Numbered from the stretch's first letter, positions 33,516 through 44,118 are shown. The stretch is DNA of 48,937 nt from Deltaproteobacteria bacterium (GCA_030646755.1 JAUSKU010000008.1:1-48937); one strand, 5' to 3'. A program made the numbers and translations. Notes: a model not told the origin generated them from the sequence alone.

Positions 33516-33705
33516 TGTTTTCTCCTCCTGTTTATGGTTTATATAGAACCAATCTACAGGAGATTCATTTTAATTTCCCAGAAAAGGTCATAAAAAACAC
33601 CAAATATTCTCAATCTATGAATTCAAGATTTGAAGCTTCTATTTCACGCATCATGATTTAGAAACAGAACTTCATCTAAAAACGTTTTGCATTGCTGATA
33701 CACTG

Positions 33706-33773
33706 TTAGACCTCAACTCCCATCCTCTTAATCTCCGGCACTATTGGAAGCCAGTCGTTGTCAAACTCTTCTC
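33706..33773 (-). pseudogene. 3' fragment of an unidentified gene
   Basis: After an in-frame TGA the minus strand reads EEFDNDWLPIVPEIKRMGVEV and stops at TAA 33706-33708. It looks like the end of a real protein with its beginning lost; no start is present. The other sequence between 33516 and 33786 shows no gene. Confidence 0.3.
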
Positions 33774-33786
33774 ATAAAGGGACTTC

Positions 33787-34023
33787 CTACGGATGAATCG
33801 CAAAGTCAAATACAGGCACCTTGATGGTTTTTACAGGTTTAAATTTATCCTTTGCAAATTCCAGCAGATCGTCTGTAACCTTCGGTGAATATATCTTCTC
33901 CCCGCATCTTGTGCAGACTTCAGCAGGAACATGTTCTACCAAAAGGTATTTATCCTCATCTTCATAGGTAAACGTTACCATCTTCTTTTCTACATGGCCG
34001 CCACAGAATACGCACTTCTTCAT
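33787..34023 (-). CDS. YgiT/MqsA-type zinc-finger antitoxin
   Basis: The 78-residue product starts after GGAGGTAGCTTAA. Two CXXC pairs (C4/C7 in KKCVFCGG and C37/C40 in EVCTRCGEK) form the zinc-binding MqsA N-terminal domain that contacts the toxin. The DNA-binding C-terminal helix-turn-helix of full MqsA is absent, as in many such short antitoxins. It follows the DUF4258 gene by five bases. Confidence 0.8.
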   Translation of the reverse strand: MKKCVFCGGHVEKKMVTFTYEDEDKYLLVEHVPAEVCTRCGEKIYSPKVTDDLLEFAKDKFKPVKTIKVPVFDFAIHP

Positions 34024-34028
34024 TTAAG

Positions 34029-34328
34029 CTACCTCCTGATTCTACAGTTAATCCACTCTTCCTTGTCCGGTTCATAAGCTGTGATTATTACAACTGACGG
34101 CGGCGTAGAAACCTGAATATGCAAATCTCTACCATCGTTTGTTTTGCCATAGAGAAGACAACTTGGAGAGTATTTATCGTCTGGATATTCCTCGATAACC
34201 TCTCCTTGAAATATAGCCTCTTCCACTTCATGACGAAGGATATCCCTCTTAATCATCCTCTTTACTGCATGGTCTGAAAAGGTATAATCACCGCTTCTTA
34301 TTTTATGCTGAATATCTTTCATCTTCAT
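34029..34328 (-). CDS. DUF4258 toxin
   Basis: The 99-residue protein (or 97 from an in-frame second Met) contains the DUF4258 pattern: YTFSDHAVKRMIKRDI, EEAIFQGEVIEEYPDDKYSPSCLLYGK, then LHIQVSTPPSVVIITAYEPDKEEW. DUF4258 proteins pair with YgiT-type zinc-finger antitoxins, exactly the arrangement here, and share the RelE/MqsR-like RNase fold. It lies immediately before argD in transcription terms on the same strand. Confidence 0.8.
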   Translation of the reverse strand: MKMKDIQHKIRSGDYTFSDHAVKRMIKRDILRHEVEEAIFQGEVIEEYPDDKYSPSCLLYGKTNDGRDLHIQVSTPPSVVIITAYEPDKEEWINCRIRR

Positions 34329-34337
34329 AAATACAAT

Positions 34338-35606
34338 TTATTTCCTGATCCCCATAAATATGTCGCTCAGTGTATTTATAAGGATGTCAACCTCGTCCTC
34401 TGTTACTATCAGCGGCGGAATAAAGCGGAGTATATTGCCGTTGGTGTAGTTTATAAGGATACCCCGCTCCATGCACTTCTTTACAATATCTCCCGCATCA
34501 AAAGTCAACTCCATGCCTATCAACAGGCCCATGCCTCGGACATCCTTTATAAAATCAAACCCTGTCTTGAGTTCCTTCAATCTGTTTATCAGGTATCCGC
34601 CGACAATGTTGCAGTTCCTAAGGATGTCCTCCTTTTGAATATTTCTTACAGTGCTGATGCAGGAAGGACAGACCTCCTTTATCTCTTTTTTAACAGCACC
34701 CTCTCTATTAAAGGTCTGCAAAACGGCAATAGCGGCCGCCGCAGCCAGAGGATTCCCTCCGAAGGTCGAGGCATGGGCGCCGGGGACAAAGGTGCCGGCA
34801 AACTTATCCTTCGTAAGCATTGCCCCAATAGGAACTCCATTCGCGAGCCCCTTGGCAAGGGTCATTATATCAGGCTCTATTCCGAAATGTTCATATGCAA
34901 AGAGCTTCCCGGTGCGTCCTATCCCTGTCTGAACCTCATCAAATATGAGAAGTGTCCCCTTTTCATCGCAGAGCCTTCTCAGTCCCTGGACATACTCCTT
35001 TGAAGGGATGTTTACCCCTCCCTCCCCCTGGATAGGCTCCAGCATTATAGCGCAGGTCTTTTCCGATATTGCATTCTTGACTGCTTCCAAATCATTGTAT
35101 GGGACATACTTAAAGCCTTCAAGGAGAGGCTCAAAACCTTTGTGAAACCTTTCCTGGCCTGTGGCAGTTATGGTTGCCATGGTTCTTCCGTGGAAGGACT
35201 TCAGCATGGTTATGATCTCGAACTTTTCCGGCCCTAAATTTTCTTTCGCGTACTTCCTCGCAAGCTTTATGGCCGCCTCATTGGCCTCAGCACCTGAGTT
35301 GCAGAAAAATACCTTCTCGGCAAAGGAATTTTCGCAGAGGAGCCTTGCCAGTTCTATCATAGGCTCGTTGTGATAGTAGTTGGATACATGGATAAGCCTC
35401 TCGGCCTGTTCCTTTATGGCATTGACAACATTTGGATGGCAGTGCCCTAAATTCACAACCGCAAGGCCAGCCACAAAATCCAGGTATTCTTTCCCTTCCA
35501 CATCCCAGAGCTTGCATCCCTTGCCCTTTGAAAAGACAATAGGGTAACGGTTGTATGTGTTGCATAGATATTTTGATGACTGTTCTATGAGTTCGTTTGT
35601 CTTCAC
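34338..35606 (-). CDS. argD: Acetylornithine aminotransferase
   Basis: A PLP enzyme that converts acetylglutamate semialdehyde to acetylornithine. I choose GTG 35606 (422 residues), which follows GAGGAATAATATT; the first codon of the longer frame is TTG. Motifs: GFHG-like KSFHGRTMATITATGQ, FDEVQTGIGRTGKLFA and the Schiff-base Lys in TLAKGLANGVPIGAM. Between LQTFNREGA and NCNIVGGYL it has about 25 extra residues, including CPSC, compared with usual ArgD. It is separated from argF by the toxin-antitoxin and mrr segment. Confidence 0.93.
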   Translation of the reverse strand: MKTNELIEQSSKYLCNTYNRYPIVFSKGKGCKLWDVEGKEYLDFVAGLAVVNLGHCHPNVVNAIKEQAERLIHVSNYYHNEPMIELARLLCENSFAEKVFFCNSGAEANEAAIKLARKYAKENLGPEKFEIITMLKSFHGRTMATITATGQERFHKGFEPLLEGFKYVPYNDLEAVKNAISEKTCAIMLEPIQGEGGVNIPSKEYVQGLRRLCDEKGTLLIFDEVQTGIGRTGKLFAYEHFGIEPDIMTLAKGLANGVPIGAMLTKDKFAGTFVPGAHASTFGGNPLAAAAAIAVLQTFNREGAVKKEIKEVCPSCISTVRNIQKEDILRNCNIVGGYLINRLKELKTGFDFIKDVRGMGLLIGMELTFDAGDIVKKCMERGILINYTNGNILRFIPPLIVTEDEVDILINTLSDIFMGIRK

Positions 35607-35680
35607 AATATTATTCCTCAATCATGTTTCTTGAAAAACTCAATACCTCTCTTCAAGTGTAGTTGAGATTTTGGAAACCA

Positions 35681-36079
35681 TTATGGCTCAAACCTCTTCA
35701 GTCCTTTGATATCACTAAACACTTTATCCACACTGACAATGCCATCAAGACCATTTACAAGTACGACAGCCGCATGAATTGCATCTCGTGCTATGAGGTT
35801 TGGGTATTTATCCATCAGTGTTTTCGTTTCGAGTATTACACTTGAATCAACAGGAAAAACATTGGGAAACAACTCTATCAAGGATTCTACTGTTTTAAGC
35901 CCTTGCTTCCTTTCACCTCTCCTGCCGTAAACATATAAAAGCTCCTGACAAAGCTCTACGTCAATATTAAATTCCATAGCATTGCTTGCAGCCTTCTTTA
36001 ATATAGTCTGGCAAGGAGCCTTATAAAGATGAGGCTTCCCTATTGCATACATTATTATGTTAGTGTCCAGCAGCTTCAA
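35681..36079 (-). CDS. vapC: VapC-like PIN toxin
   Basis: 132 residues with the complete PIN set: Asp5 (LLDTNIIMYAIG), Glu46 (CQELLYVYG), Asp99 (IARDAIHAAV) and Asp118/Asp123 (VSVDKVFSDI). It overlaps its antitoxin by 20 bases. Inserted between argB and argD on the same strand; it seems intact. Confidence 0.85.
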   Translation of the reverse strand: MKLLDTNIIMYAIGKPHLYKAPCQTILKKAASNAMEFNIDVELCQELLYVYGRRGERKQGLKTVESLIELFPNVFPVDSSVILETKTLMDKYPNLIARDAIHAAVVLVNGLDGIVSVDKVFSDIKGLKRFEP

Positions 36080-36320
36080 TATCTTTTATCCTTTGCTGTA
36101 TAAACCCTTCTTTTTCGTCTTCCCACGAAGCAAAATCAACCGACTGAGAAAATAGATACTTTAAGGCAGCTTCTTTCTTGACTTCTTTCACAGACTTCTC
36201 GGCTCCTTCAATCGTCACCTTTATCTTCATTCCCTCCTGAAGGTGAAGCTTTTGCTTTATCTCTTTTGGGAAAGATAAATGGCCATCCTTCAACACCTCT
36301 GCTACAAAAGCTGTTCGCAT
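36060..36320 (-). CDS. vapB: AbrB/MazE-like (VapB) antitoxin
   Basis: 86 residues after CGGAGGTTTGT. The N-terminal swapped-hairpin AbrB pattern is clear: VAEVLKDGHLSFPKEIKQKLHLQEGMKIKVTIEG-like strand-loop-strand. The C-terminal segment (VDFASWEDEKEGFIQQRIKDIE) is the toxin-binding helix. The overlap with the downstream PIN gene supports the pair. Confidence 0.8.
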   Translation of the reverse strand: MRTAFVAEVLKDGHLSFPKEIKQKLHLQEGMKIKVTIEGAEKSVKEVKKEAALKYLFSQSVDFASWEDEKEGFIQQRIKDIEAAGH

Positions 36321-36345
36321 ACAAACCTCCGTTAACGTCTTTCTT

Positions 36346-38768
<2,423 letters not shown>

Positions 38769-38781
38769 AATCACCTCTTTT

Positions 38782-38810
38782 GTAGGGGCGGGTTTGAAAC
38801 CCGCCCCTAC
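38782..38810. repeat. 29-base perfect palindrome at the hslU stop
   Basis: Two 14-base arms, GTAGGGGCGGGTTT and AAACCCGCCCCTAC, flank a central G. It supplies the TAG stop of hslU (38809-38807). Confidence 0.9.
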
Positions 38811-40138
38811 AGTATATACCTGCTTAAATCTTCATTCTTTATAATATTGCTGAGCTTCCCCCTGACGTATTGTCCGCTTATAGGGATGGTCTGTCCTTTA
38901 ATATCAGGGGCCTCGAAAGATATCTCCTCGAGGAACTTTTCCATTATGGTGTAAAGCCTTCTGGCGCCGATATTTTCAGTCCTTTCATTTACAAGGGTGG
39001 CGATCTCGGCAATCTCCGCTATTGCGTCTTCCTTGAAGTCCAGGACAACACCTTCGGTTTCAAGGAGGGCCTTGTACTGTTTTATCAGGGCATTTCTGGG
39101 TTCTGTGAGTATCTTTATAAAATCTTCCTTTGTCAAGGAGTCCAGTTCAACCCTTATAGGGAACCTTCCCTGAAGCTCCGGTATCAGGTCGGAAGGCTTC
39201 GAAACATGGAATGCCCCGGCAGCTATGAATAGTATGTGGTCTGTCTTTACCATCCCGTATTTAGTATTTACCGTGGAGCCCTCCACTATCGGAAGGAGGT
39301 CCCTCTGCACTCCCTCCCTGGAGACATCCGGGCCGGAACCCTTCTCTCTTCCTGCTATCTTGTCTATTTCATCGAGGAATACTATCCCGGACTGCTCCAC
39401 CCTTTCAACCGCGGTCTTTGTCACCCTCTCCATGTCTACAAGTCTTCCCGCCTCTTCCTTGGCAAGAAGCTCCAGGGCCTCCGGGACTTTGACCATCGCC
39501 TTCTTTGTCTTCTGGGGAAAGAGGTTTGAAAACATATCCTTTAGGTTTGATTCTATATCCTCCATCCCAGGCGCTGAAAGTACGCCAACAACCGGGCCCG
39601 ACTCCTTTACCTCTACCTCCACAAACCTGTCATCCAGCTTTCCCTCCAGAAGGAGTGTCCTGAGCTTCTCTCTTGTAGCCTTATGAGACTCCTCTGGAGA
39701 CGGCTCCGTCCCGGTCACCGGCCTCGGCGGCAGAAGGATATCGAGTACCCTTTCTTCCGCAATCTCTCTGGCCTTGTCCTTCACCTTCTCCGCTTCTTCG
39801 GCCTTTATCATCCCCACGGCTATGTCCGTAAGTTCACGGATTATGGATTCCACGTCCCTTCCGACATATCCCACCTCTGTGAACTTTGACGCCTCCACCT
39901 TTATAAACGGGGCCTGGGCAAGCCTTGAAAGCCTCCTGGCAATCTCCGTCTTCCCGACCCCGGTGGGGCCGATCATGATGATATTCTTAGGGGCCACCTC
40001 ATCCCTAAGCTCTTTCGGGATCTGCTGCCTCCTCCACCGGTTCCTCAGTGCAACAGCCACTGCCCTTTTTGCCTTCCCCTGGCCGATGATGTACTTATCA
40101 AGTTCTGACACTATCTCTTTTGGTGTAAAGTTTGACAT
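38807..40138 (-). CDS. hslU: HslU ATPase of the HslUV protease
   Basis: This 443-residue AAA+ unfoldase has Walker A GPTGVGKT (57-64), Walker [10 protein letters not shown], and the sensor/pore-region segments typical of HslU (intermediate domain about 110-235). It ends at the canonical DLSRYIL tail, which must dock into HslV to activate it. The stop codon that follows is part of a palindrome (38782-38810). No Shine-Dalgarno is seen before its ATG, because repeat DNA fills the gap after hslV. Confidence 0.95.
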   Translation of the reverse strand: MSNFTPKEIVSELDKYIIGQGKAKRAVAVALRNRWRRQQIPKELRDEVAPKNIIMIGPTGVGKTEIARRLSRLAQAPFIKVEASKFTEVGYVGRDVESIIRELTDIAVGMIKAEEAEKVKDKAREIAEERVLDILLPPRPVTGTEPSPEESHKATREKLRTLLLEGKLDDRFVEVEVKESGPVVGVLSAPGMEDIESNLKDMFSNLFPQKTKKAMVKVPEALELLAKEEAGRLVDMERVTKTAVERVEQSGIVFLDEIDKIAGREKGSGPDVSREGVQRDLLPIVEGSTVNTKYGMVKTDHILFIAAGAFHVSKPSDLIPELQGRFPIRVELDSLTKEDFIKILTEPRNALIKQYKALLETEGVVLDFKEDAIAEIAEIATLVNERTENIGARRLYTIMEKFLEEISFEAPDIKGQTIPISGQYVRGKLSNIIKNEDLSRYIL

Positions 40139-40145
40139 AATTTAT

Positions 40146-40228
40146 TAGTGGTCAGTGGTCGGTGGTCGGTGGTCAGTGAGCGGATTTTGAATTTAACCGG
40201 CCACTGGCCCCTGGCCACTGATCACTGA
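40146..40228. repeat. Dispersed repeat between hslV and hslU
   Basis: TAGTGGTCAGTGGTCGGTGG and GGCCACTGGCCCCTGGCCAC form the arms. It starts three bases after the hslV stop. It belongs to the family at 6631-6730. Confidence 0.8.
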
Positions 40229-40230
40229 TT

Positions 40231-40779
40231 TCACAGTTCCTCCACAGTTATATTAGAATTAGTATATATACAGATCTCCGAGGCTATCTTCATGGCCTCT
40301 TCCACAATCCCCTTTGGTTCAAGATTGGAATATCTGACCAGCGCCCTGGCTGCCGCTTGGGCAAAAGGGCCTCCTGAGCCTATGGCAGCAATCCCGTCAT
40401 CAGGCTCAATGACGTCACCTGTACCTGATATTATAAATGAATGCTCTGAATCGGCAACAATTAGCAGCGCCTCAAGCCTGCGGAGCGCCCTGTCGAGCCT
40501 CCAGTCCTTTGCAAGTTCCACCGCGGCCCTGGTCAGGTTTCCCCTGTACTCCTCAAGCTTGGCCTCGAACCTCTCGAATAAAGTAAATGCGTCCGCTGTG
40601 GAACCGGCAAAACCTGCTATCACCTTATCGTTATAAAGCCTTCTCACCTTCCTGGCGCCGTGCTTCATGACAGTGTTTCCCATGGTGACCTGTCCGTCCC
40701 CTCCAATGGCCACCTTGCCGTTCTTTCGGACGGCTATTATGGTTGTGCCGTGAAAGGTTATGCCTTCTTTGTCGCTCAT
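40231..40779 (-). CDS. hslV: HslV protease subunit
   Basis: This 182-residue peptidase starts after GTGAGGTAAACG. A short propeptide ends at Gly11, freeing the catalytic Thr12 (TTIIAV), with the conserved [21 protein letters not shown] (Lys-containing) and [14 protein letters not shown]. Proteolysis takes place in the HslU-capped chamber. Confidence 0.95.
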   Translation of the reverse strand: MSDKEGITFHGTTIIAVRKNGKVAIGGDGQVTMGNTVMKHGARKVRRLYNDKVIAGFAGSTADAFTLFERFEAKLEEYRGNLTRAAVELAKDWRLDRALRRLEALLIVADSEHSFIISGTGDVIEPDDGIAAIGSGGPFAQAAARALVRYSNLEPKGIVEEAMKIASEICIYTNSNITVEEL

Positions 40780-40794
40780 CGTTTACCTCACTAA

Positions 40795-40850
40795 TAGTGG
40801 TCAGTTGATAACTTCATTTTTGACTGACCCCTGATCACCGGCCACTGCTC
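40795..40850. repeat. Dispersed repeat over the xerC stop
   Basis: TAGTGGTCAGTTG and CTGACCCCTGATCACCGGCC are degenerate arms of the 6631-6730 family. The xerC stop (TGA in CCGGTGATCAGG) lies inside it. Confidence 0.75.
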
Positions 40851-41800
40851 TTAGCCTTCGGATGCGCCCTGTCATAAACATCCATCAGCCTCTCCATGCT
40901 GAGATGCGTATATTTCTGCGTCGTGGAAAGAGATGCATGGCCAAGCATCTCCTGTATCCCTCTAAGGTCGGCCCCGTTATCAAGAAGGTGGGTGGCAAAG
41001 GTGTGCCTCAGTGAGTGAGGCGTGACCCTTTTCCCGCTGGCTATCCCGGCAGTGTATTTTTTTACAAACCTTTCTACACTCCTCTGTGTGAGCCTGCCGC
41101 CCCTGAGGTTTATAAACAAGGGTTCAACATTTTTAGAAGTTGAGAGGTTGAGAGGTTGGGAAGCTGAGAAATTCGTATCTTCCAAAATTCTCATCTTCGT
41201 AACTTCTGACTTCTGTCTCCTGATTTCCAAGTACTCCTCTATCGCCTTAACTGCTTTTTCGCCTATCGGGACTATCCGTTCCTTATTCCCTTTACCTATG
41301 ACTCTTAAAATACTGTCTCTTAAATTTATATTGTCCATGTCGAGTCCCACAAGCTCGCTGACCCTTAAACCGCAAGAGTAAAGGGTTTCGAGGATGGCCC
41401 TGTCTCTAAGACTCTTAAGAGATAGGCCTTTGGGCTTATCCATCAGTGCAAAGGCCTCGTCCACAGAGATAAAGGACGGGAGCACCTTCTCAGGCTTTGG
41501 AATTGACACCATCCTGGCCGGATTATTCTCAAGATAACCCTTTTTTATCATATAATCGAAGAAGGACCTGATTGATGCCAGTTTCCGGCCTATAGAGCTT
41601 TTTTTCTCCTTTTTGTAAAGGGAACCTATATACCCTCTCACTGCTAAATGGTCAATCTCTCCAATTTCAACATCCGGTCTCTTAACGGCCAGGAAGGATT
41701 CAAACTGACGTATGTCGCTCATATATGCCTTAACCGTATGGGGAGAGAGGTTCTTCTCCAGCTCTAAGTATTCCTCAAACATTGCAAAAAACTCTTTCAT
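40835..41800 (-). CDS. xerC: Tyrosine recombinase XerC
   Basis: This 321-residue site-specific recombinase (chromosome dimer resolution) has an N-terminal SAM-like core-binding domain (1-100) and catalytic Arg146 (SCGLRVSEL), Lys170 (VIGKGNKER), His262/Arg265 (PHSLRHTFAT), His288 (MLGHASL) and Tyr297 (TQKYTHLS). Between EIRRQ and LFINLRGGR (about 196-227) it has about 25 extra residues encoded by low-complexity repeat DNA. The last four residues come from another repeat. The start at 41800 has only a weak ribosome site. Confidence 0.9.
   Translation of the reverse strand: MKEFFAMFEEYLELEKNLSPHTVKAYMSDIRQFESFLAVKRPDVEIGEIDHLAVRGYIGSLYKKEKKSSIGRKLASIRSFFDYMIKKGYLENNPARMVSIPKPEKVLPSFISVDEAFALMDKPKGLSLKSLRDRAILETLYSCGLRVSELVGLDMDNINLRDSILRVIGKGNKERIVPIGEKAVKAIEEYLEIRRQKSEVTKMRILEDTNFSASQPLNLSTSKNVEPLFINLRGGRLTQRSVERFVKKYTAGIASGKRVTPHSLRHTFATHLLDNGADLRGIQEMLGHASLSTTQKYTHLSMERLMDVYDRAHPKAKSSGR
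41125..41225. repeat. Repeat-derived insertion within xerC
   Basis: GAAGTTGAGAGGTTGAGAGG near 41138-41157 and AACTTCTGACTTCTGTCTCC near 41199-41218 are low-complexity repeat-type sequences. Reading frame is kept across the block, which encodes residues about 196-227. Confidence 0.65.
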
Positions 41801-42068
41801 AAGAGAGGGTTATGTTAACATAATAAATGAAATAATCAATGGGAAAATCGGACTATGACTTGGTTGGAGAGATCATCTTAAAGCGCTGACTGGATTTAAT
41901 TTGAACCCCCTTCCATCGCCGAAAGGGTCTTTTTTATTGCATTTCTTTAAAATCAACCTATTTTAGAGCAGTTGGAATATCCTCCAACTACCTCCAGCTG
42001 CGCCTTGGCATTGCTGTAAACCTATTGCATGATTATCCTACTCGTGAGATCGTTTTTGAAAATTTCCC
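41801..42068. other. Intergenic stretch without a recognised gene
   Basis: Divergent space between xerC and the next leader. I see a weak hairpin with CCCTT / AAGGG arms and TTTTTT (about 41909-41936), and CCTCCAACTACCTCC-type direct repeats near 41980. A small RNA is possible but not supported. Confidence 0.3.
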
Positions 42069-42097
42069 TTGACAGGCAAATTTCCGGGAGATACAAG
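42069..42097 (+). promoter_or_regulatory. Candidate promoter of leader 2
   Basis: TTGACA (42069-42074) is 17 bases from TACAAG (42092-42097), four of six matches to the -10 consensus. Transcription would start near 42104, about 30 bases before the leader ATG. Confidence 0.55.
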
Positions 42098-42134
42098 TAG
42101 GGCAACAATAGGTTAGAAAAGTGAGGCCTTAAAA

Positions 42135-42332
42135 ATGGCACGTTACCTGCAACTCAACTCAACTCAACTCAACTCAACTCAACTCAACTCAACTCAACAG
42201 ATACACCATTCATTAAAAGCCTTATTGAAAGCCTTTTACGGGCCTGTTTTGCCGGGAAAGGCTTTTTTGTTTTTTTCAAGTCGAGGGCGGAAGGAGGTGA
42301 AAGGGGTTTCTCTTTGCAAGTCAGGTTTTTAA
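42135..42332 (+). CDS. Leader peptide with LNSTQ pentapeptide tract (copy 2)
   Basis: GAGG at 42123-42126 stands eight bases before ATG 42135. The 65-codon frame begins MARYLQ, then repeats LNSTQ, because the pentanucleotide AACTC repeated through three frames gives a five-residue period. It crosses the terminator stem (KAFYGPVLPGKAFLF) and stops at 42332, 32 bases before the secreted protein's ATG. The start, the CCTGC box and the tract match leader 1 at 14573. Composition argues against an ordinary protein; I consider it a regulatory leader. Confidence 0.55.
   Translation: MARYLQLNSTQLNSTQLNSTQQIHHSLKALLKAFYGPVLPGKAFLFFSSRGRKEVKGVSLCKSGF
42151..42198 (+). repeat. (AACTC)9 pentanucleotide microsatellite
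   Basis: Nine perfect AACTC units plus AAC, 48 bases. Slipped-strand mispairing would change it by units of five, shifting the leader frame. Leader 1 has about four units. Confidence 0.95.
42228..42276 (+). terminator. Intrinsic terminator inside leader 2
   Basis: GAAAGCCTTTTACGGG pairs with CCGGGAAAGGCTTT, followed by TTTTGTTTTTTTC. It lies 90 bases before the secreted protein's start. Confidence 0.8.
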
Positions 42333-42364
42333 GAGTCCGAAAACATTAAAAGAGGAGGTAAGTC

Positions 42365-44077
42365 ATGAGTAAACGCTTTATAGGCAAGTTTCTCACAACC
42401 GTTTTATTTTTAGGAGTTTTTACCACAGGGGCTTTTGCAGATGTAATGCAGGAATGGGTGGCAACTTACAATGGTCCCGGCAATACAGTGGATCAGGCCA
42501 AAAAGATGGCTGTAGATGCAGAAGGTAATGTATATGTTACAGGAACATCAGGTGGAAGTACTTCAGACTGGCTCGACCTAAATAATGACATTGTTACAAT
42601 CAAGTATAATTCCGCTGGTGAGAAGTTGTGGGAGAGGAGGTATAATGGACCTGGTGGCGCAGGTGATGGAGGGACTGCGATAGCGGTAGACGGGGATGGC
42701 AATGTATATGTTGCAGGATATAGTTCCAAGATGTGGTTCGGGGAATGGGGTAAACTGGAGTATGTAACTATCAAATACAACTCGAATGGTGATGAAGTAT
42801 GGATAAGGCAATATGCTCCCTCATGGCACTGGTATAATTATCCCGTTGGAATAGGTGTTGGTTCTAATGGGGATGTTTACGTAGCAGGGACCAGTCCCTA
42901 TGTTGTAGGTGATAGCGACATCGTTACCTTTAAATATGATTCAGACGGTGTTATGAAATGGATGAGGGCCTACGATGGGCCCGGCGGTGATGATTACGCC
43001 TCAGCAATGACCGTGGATGCGGGTGGAAATGTCTATATAGCGGGAACATCTGGTGATAGATATGCCTCAAGAGCATCGTATAATTATGGAATATTAAAGT
43101 ACGATACAGATGGAGTCCTTCAATGGGTGGCAGCTTACGGCGGTACTGGTAGTGAGGATGTTCCCAGCGCAATTGCCGTAGATGCGAATGGGAATGTTTA
43201 TGTAACTGGACGGGGGAGGGTCGAAGCGGATTATGATTACGCTACCGTCAAGTTTGATTCCGGTGGCATTCAACAATGGGTGGCACGATATTCTGCAACG
43301 GCAGGCGGTGGTGTAGATATTCCTACTGCAATAGCGATAGATAGTGGTGGGAATGTATATGTGACAGGGTACAGTGGGGATCCCGCACGCTACACAACTA
43401 TCAAATACGACACAGATGGCACTCAATTATGGCTTAAGGAATATATTGGTCCAGGGGAGTTGGGTGACGTAGCTACCTCACTTGTCTTGGATAATGATGG
43501 AAATGCTTATGTGACAGGTTACAGCCACGGAGGAACAACAGGCTATGATTTCGCAACCATAAAGTATTGGCCTGATGGCACTGAAGAATGGGTAGAAAGA
43601 TACAATGGCAGCGGAAATGGGGATGACTATTCAAATGCAATTGCTATAGATAAAGCCGGTAATGTATATGTAGCAGGAGGTAGTTATGGAACCTCAGCGA
43701 ATCTTGACTATACTGTCATAAAATATTCTCCAGTAATTGTAGTTATGGTGGACATAAAACCTGGAAGCTATCCCAATAGCATGAACCTTGACTCTACTGG
43801 TGTTATCCCGGTTTCAATCCTTTCTACAAGCGACTTTGATGCAAGGAACATTGATCCCTTAACCGTGAAATTTGGCCCCGCTGGTGCAACCGAAGCGCAT
43901 GGGATGGGGCATATCGAGGATGTGAATGCCGATGGATTACTGGATATAATCTTGCACTTTAATACGGCAGAAACAGGGATACAAGAGGGAGAGACTTCCG
44001 CTTCTTTAACCGGCAAGACCCTTGATGGGAAGAACATCATAGGCAGTGATTCCATAAGAATCGTTGGGAAAAGATAG
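42365..44077 (+). CDS. Secreted SBBP-repeat beta-propeller protein
   Basis: This 570-residue product starts after AGAGGAGGTAAGTC. A signal peptide ends near GAFA (25). About eight SBBP-type blades follow (GNVYVTGTSGG..., DYATVKFD..., WVARY...), each of about 50 residues with a hallmark GNVYV(T/A)G and TIKY(N/D). The C-terminal 110 residues (DIKPGSYPNSMNL...GVIPVSIL...HIEDVNADGLLDIILHF) are a common secreted domain of unknown role. It is probably surface-exposed; no catalytic motif is visible. It shares its regulatory leader type with the NHL lipoprotein at 12246-14324. Confidence 0.85.
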   Translation: MSKRFIGKFLTTVLFLGVFTTGAFADVMQEWVATYNGPGNTVDQAKKMAVDAEGNVYVTGTSGGSTSDWLDLNNDIVTIKYNSAGEKLWERRYNGPGGAGDGGTAIAVDGDGNVYVAGYSSKMWFGEWGKLEYVTIKYNSNGDEVWIRQYAPSWHWYNYPVGIGVGSNGDVYVAGTSPYVVGDSDIVTFKYDSDGVMKWMRAYDGPGGDDYASAMTVDAGGNVYIAGTSGDRYASRASYNYGILKYDTDGVLQWVAAYGGTGSEDVPSAIAVDANGNVYVTGRGRVEADYDYATVKFDSGGIQQWVARYSATAGGGVDIPTAIAIDSGGNVYVTGYSGDPARYTTIKYDTDGTQLWLKEYIGPGELGDVATSLVLDNDGNAYVTGYSHGGTTGYDFATIKYWPDGTEEWVERYNGSGNGDDYSNAIAIDKAGNVYVAGGSYGTSANLDYTVIKYSPVIVVMVDIKPGSYPNSMNLDSTGVIPVSILSTSDFDARNIDPLTVKFGPAGATEAHGMGHIEDVNADGLLDIILHFNTAETGIQEGETSASLTGKTLDGKNIIGSDSIRIVGKR

Positions 44078-44089
44078 GTTGACAATAAG

Positions 44090-44118
44090 AGGGATGGCCA
44101 AAGCTCCTGGTCATCCCT
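44090..44118. terminator. Shared hairpin between convergent genes
   Basis: AGGGATGGCCA and TGGTCATCCCT pair across a seven-base loop, usable from both sides. The T-run is weak. Its right half (CTCCTGGTCATCCCT) recurs at 45727-45739, next to the duplication junction. Confidence 0.6.

Noticed and set aside
33470..33661. A 63-codon plus-strand frame
   Set aside because: It overlaps the start of a supported minus-strand gene, has no ribosome site and no recognisable features.
41905..41940. Terminator or small RNA end
   Set aside because: The stem has only about five pairs and no upstream plus-strand gene or promoter; kept only as a note.
42151..42198. CRISPR array
   Set aside because: It is a simple 5-base microsatellite without spacers. 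The NHL tandem repeats also have no spacers.
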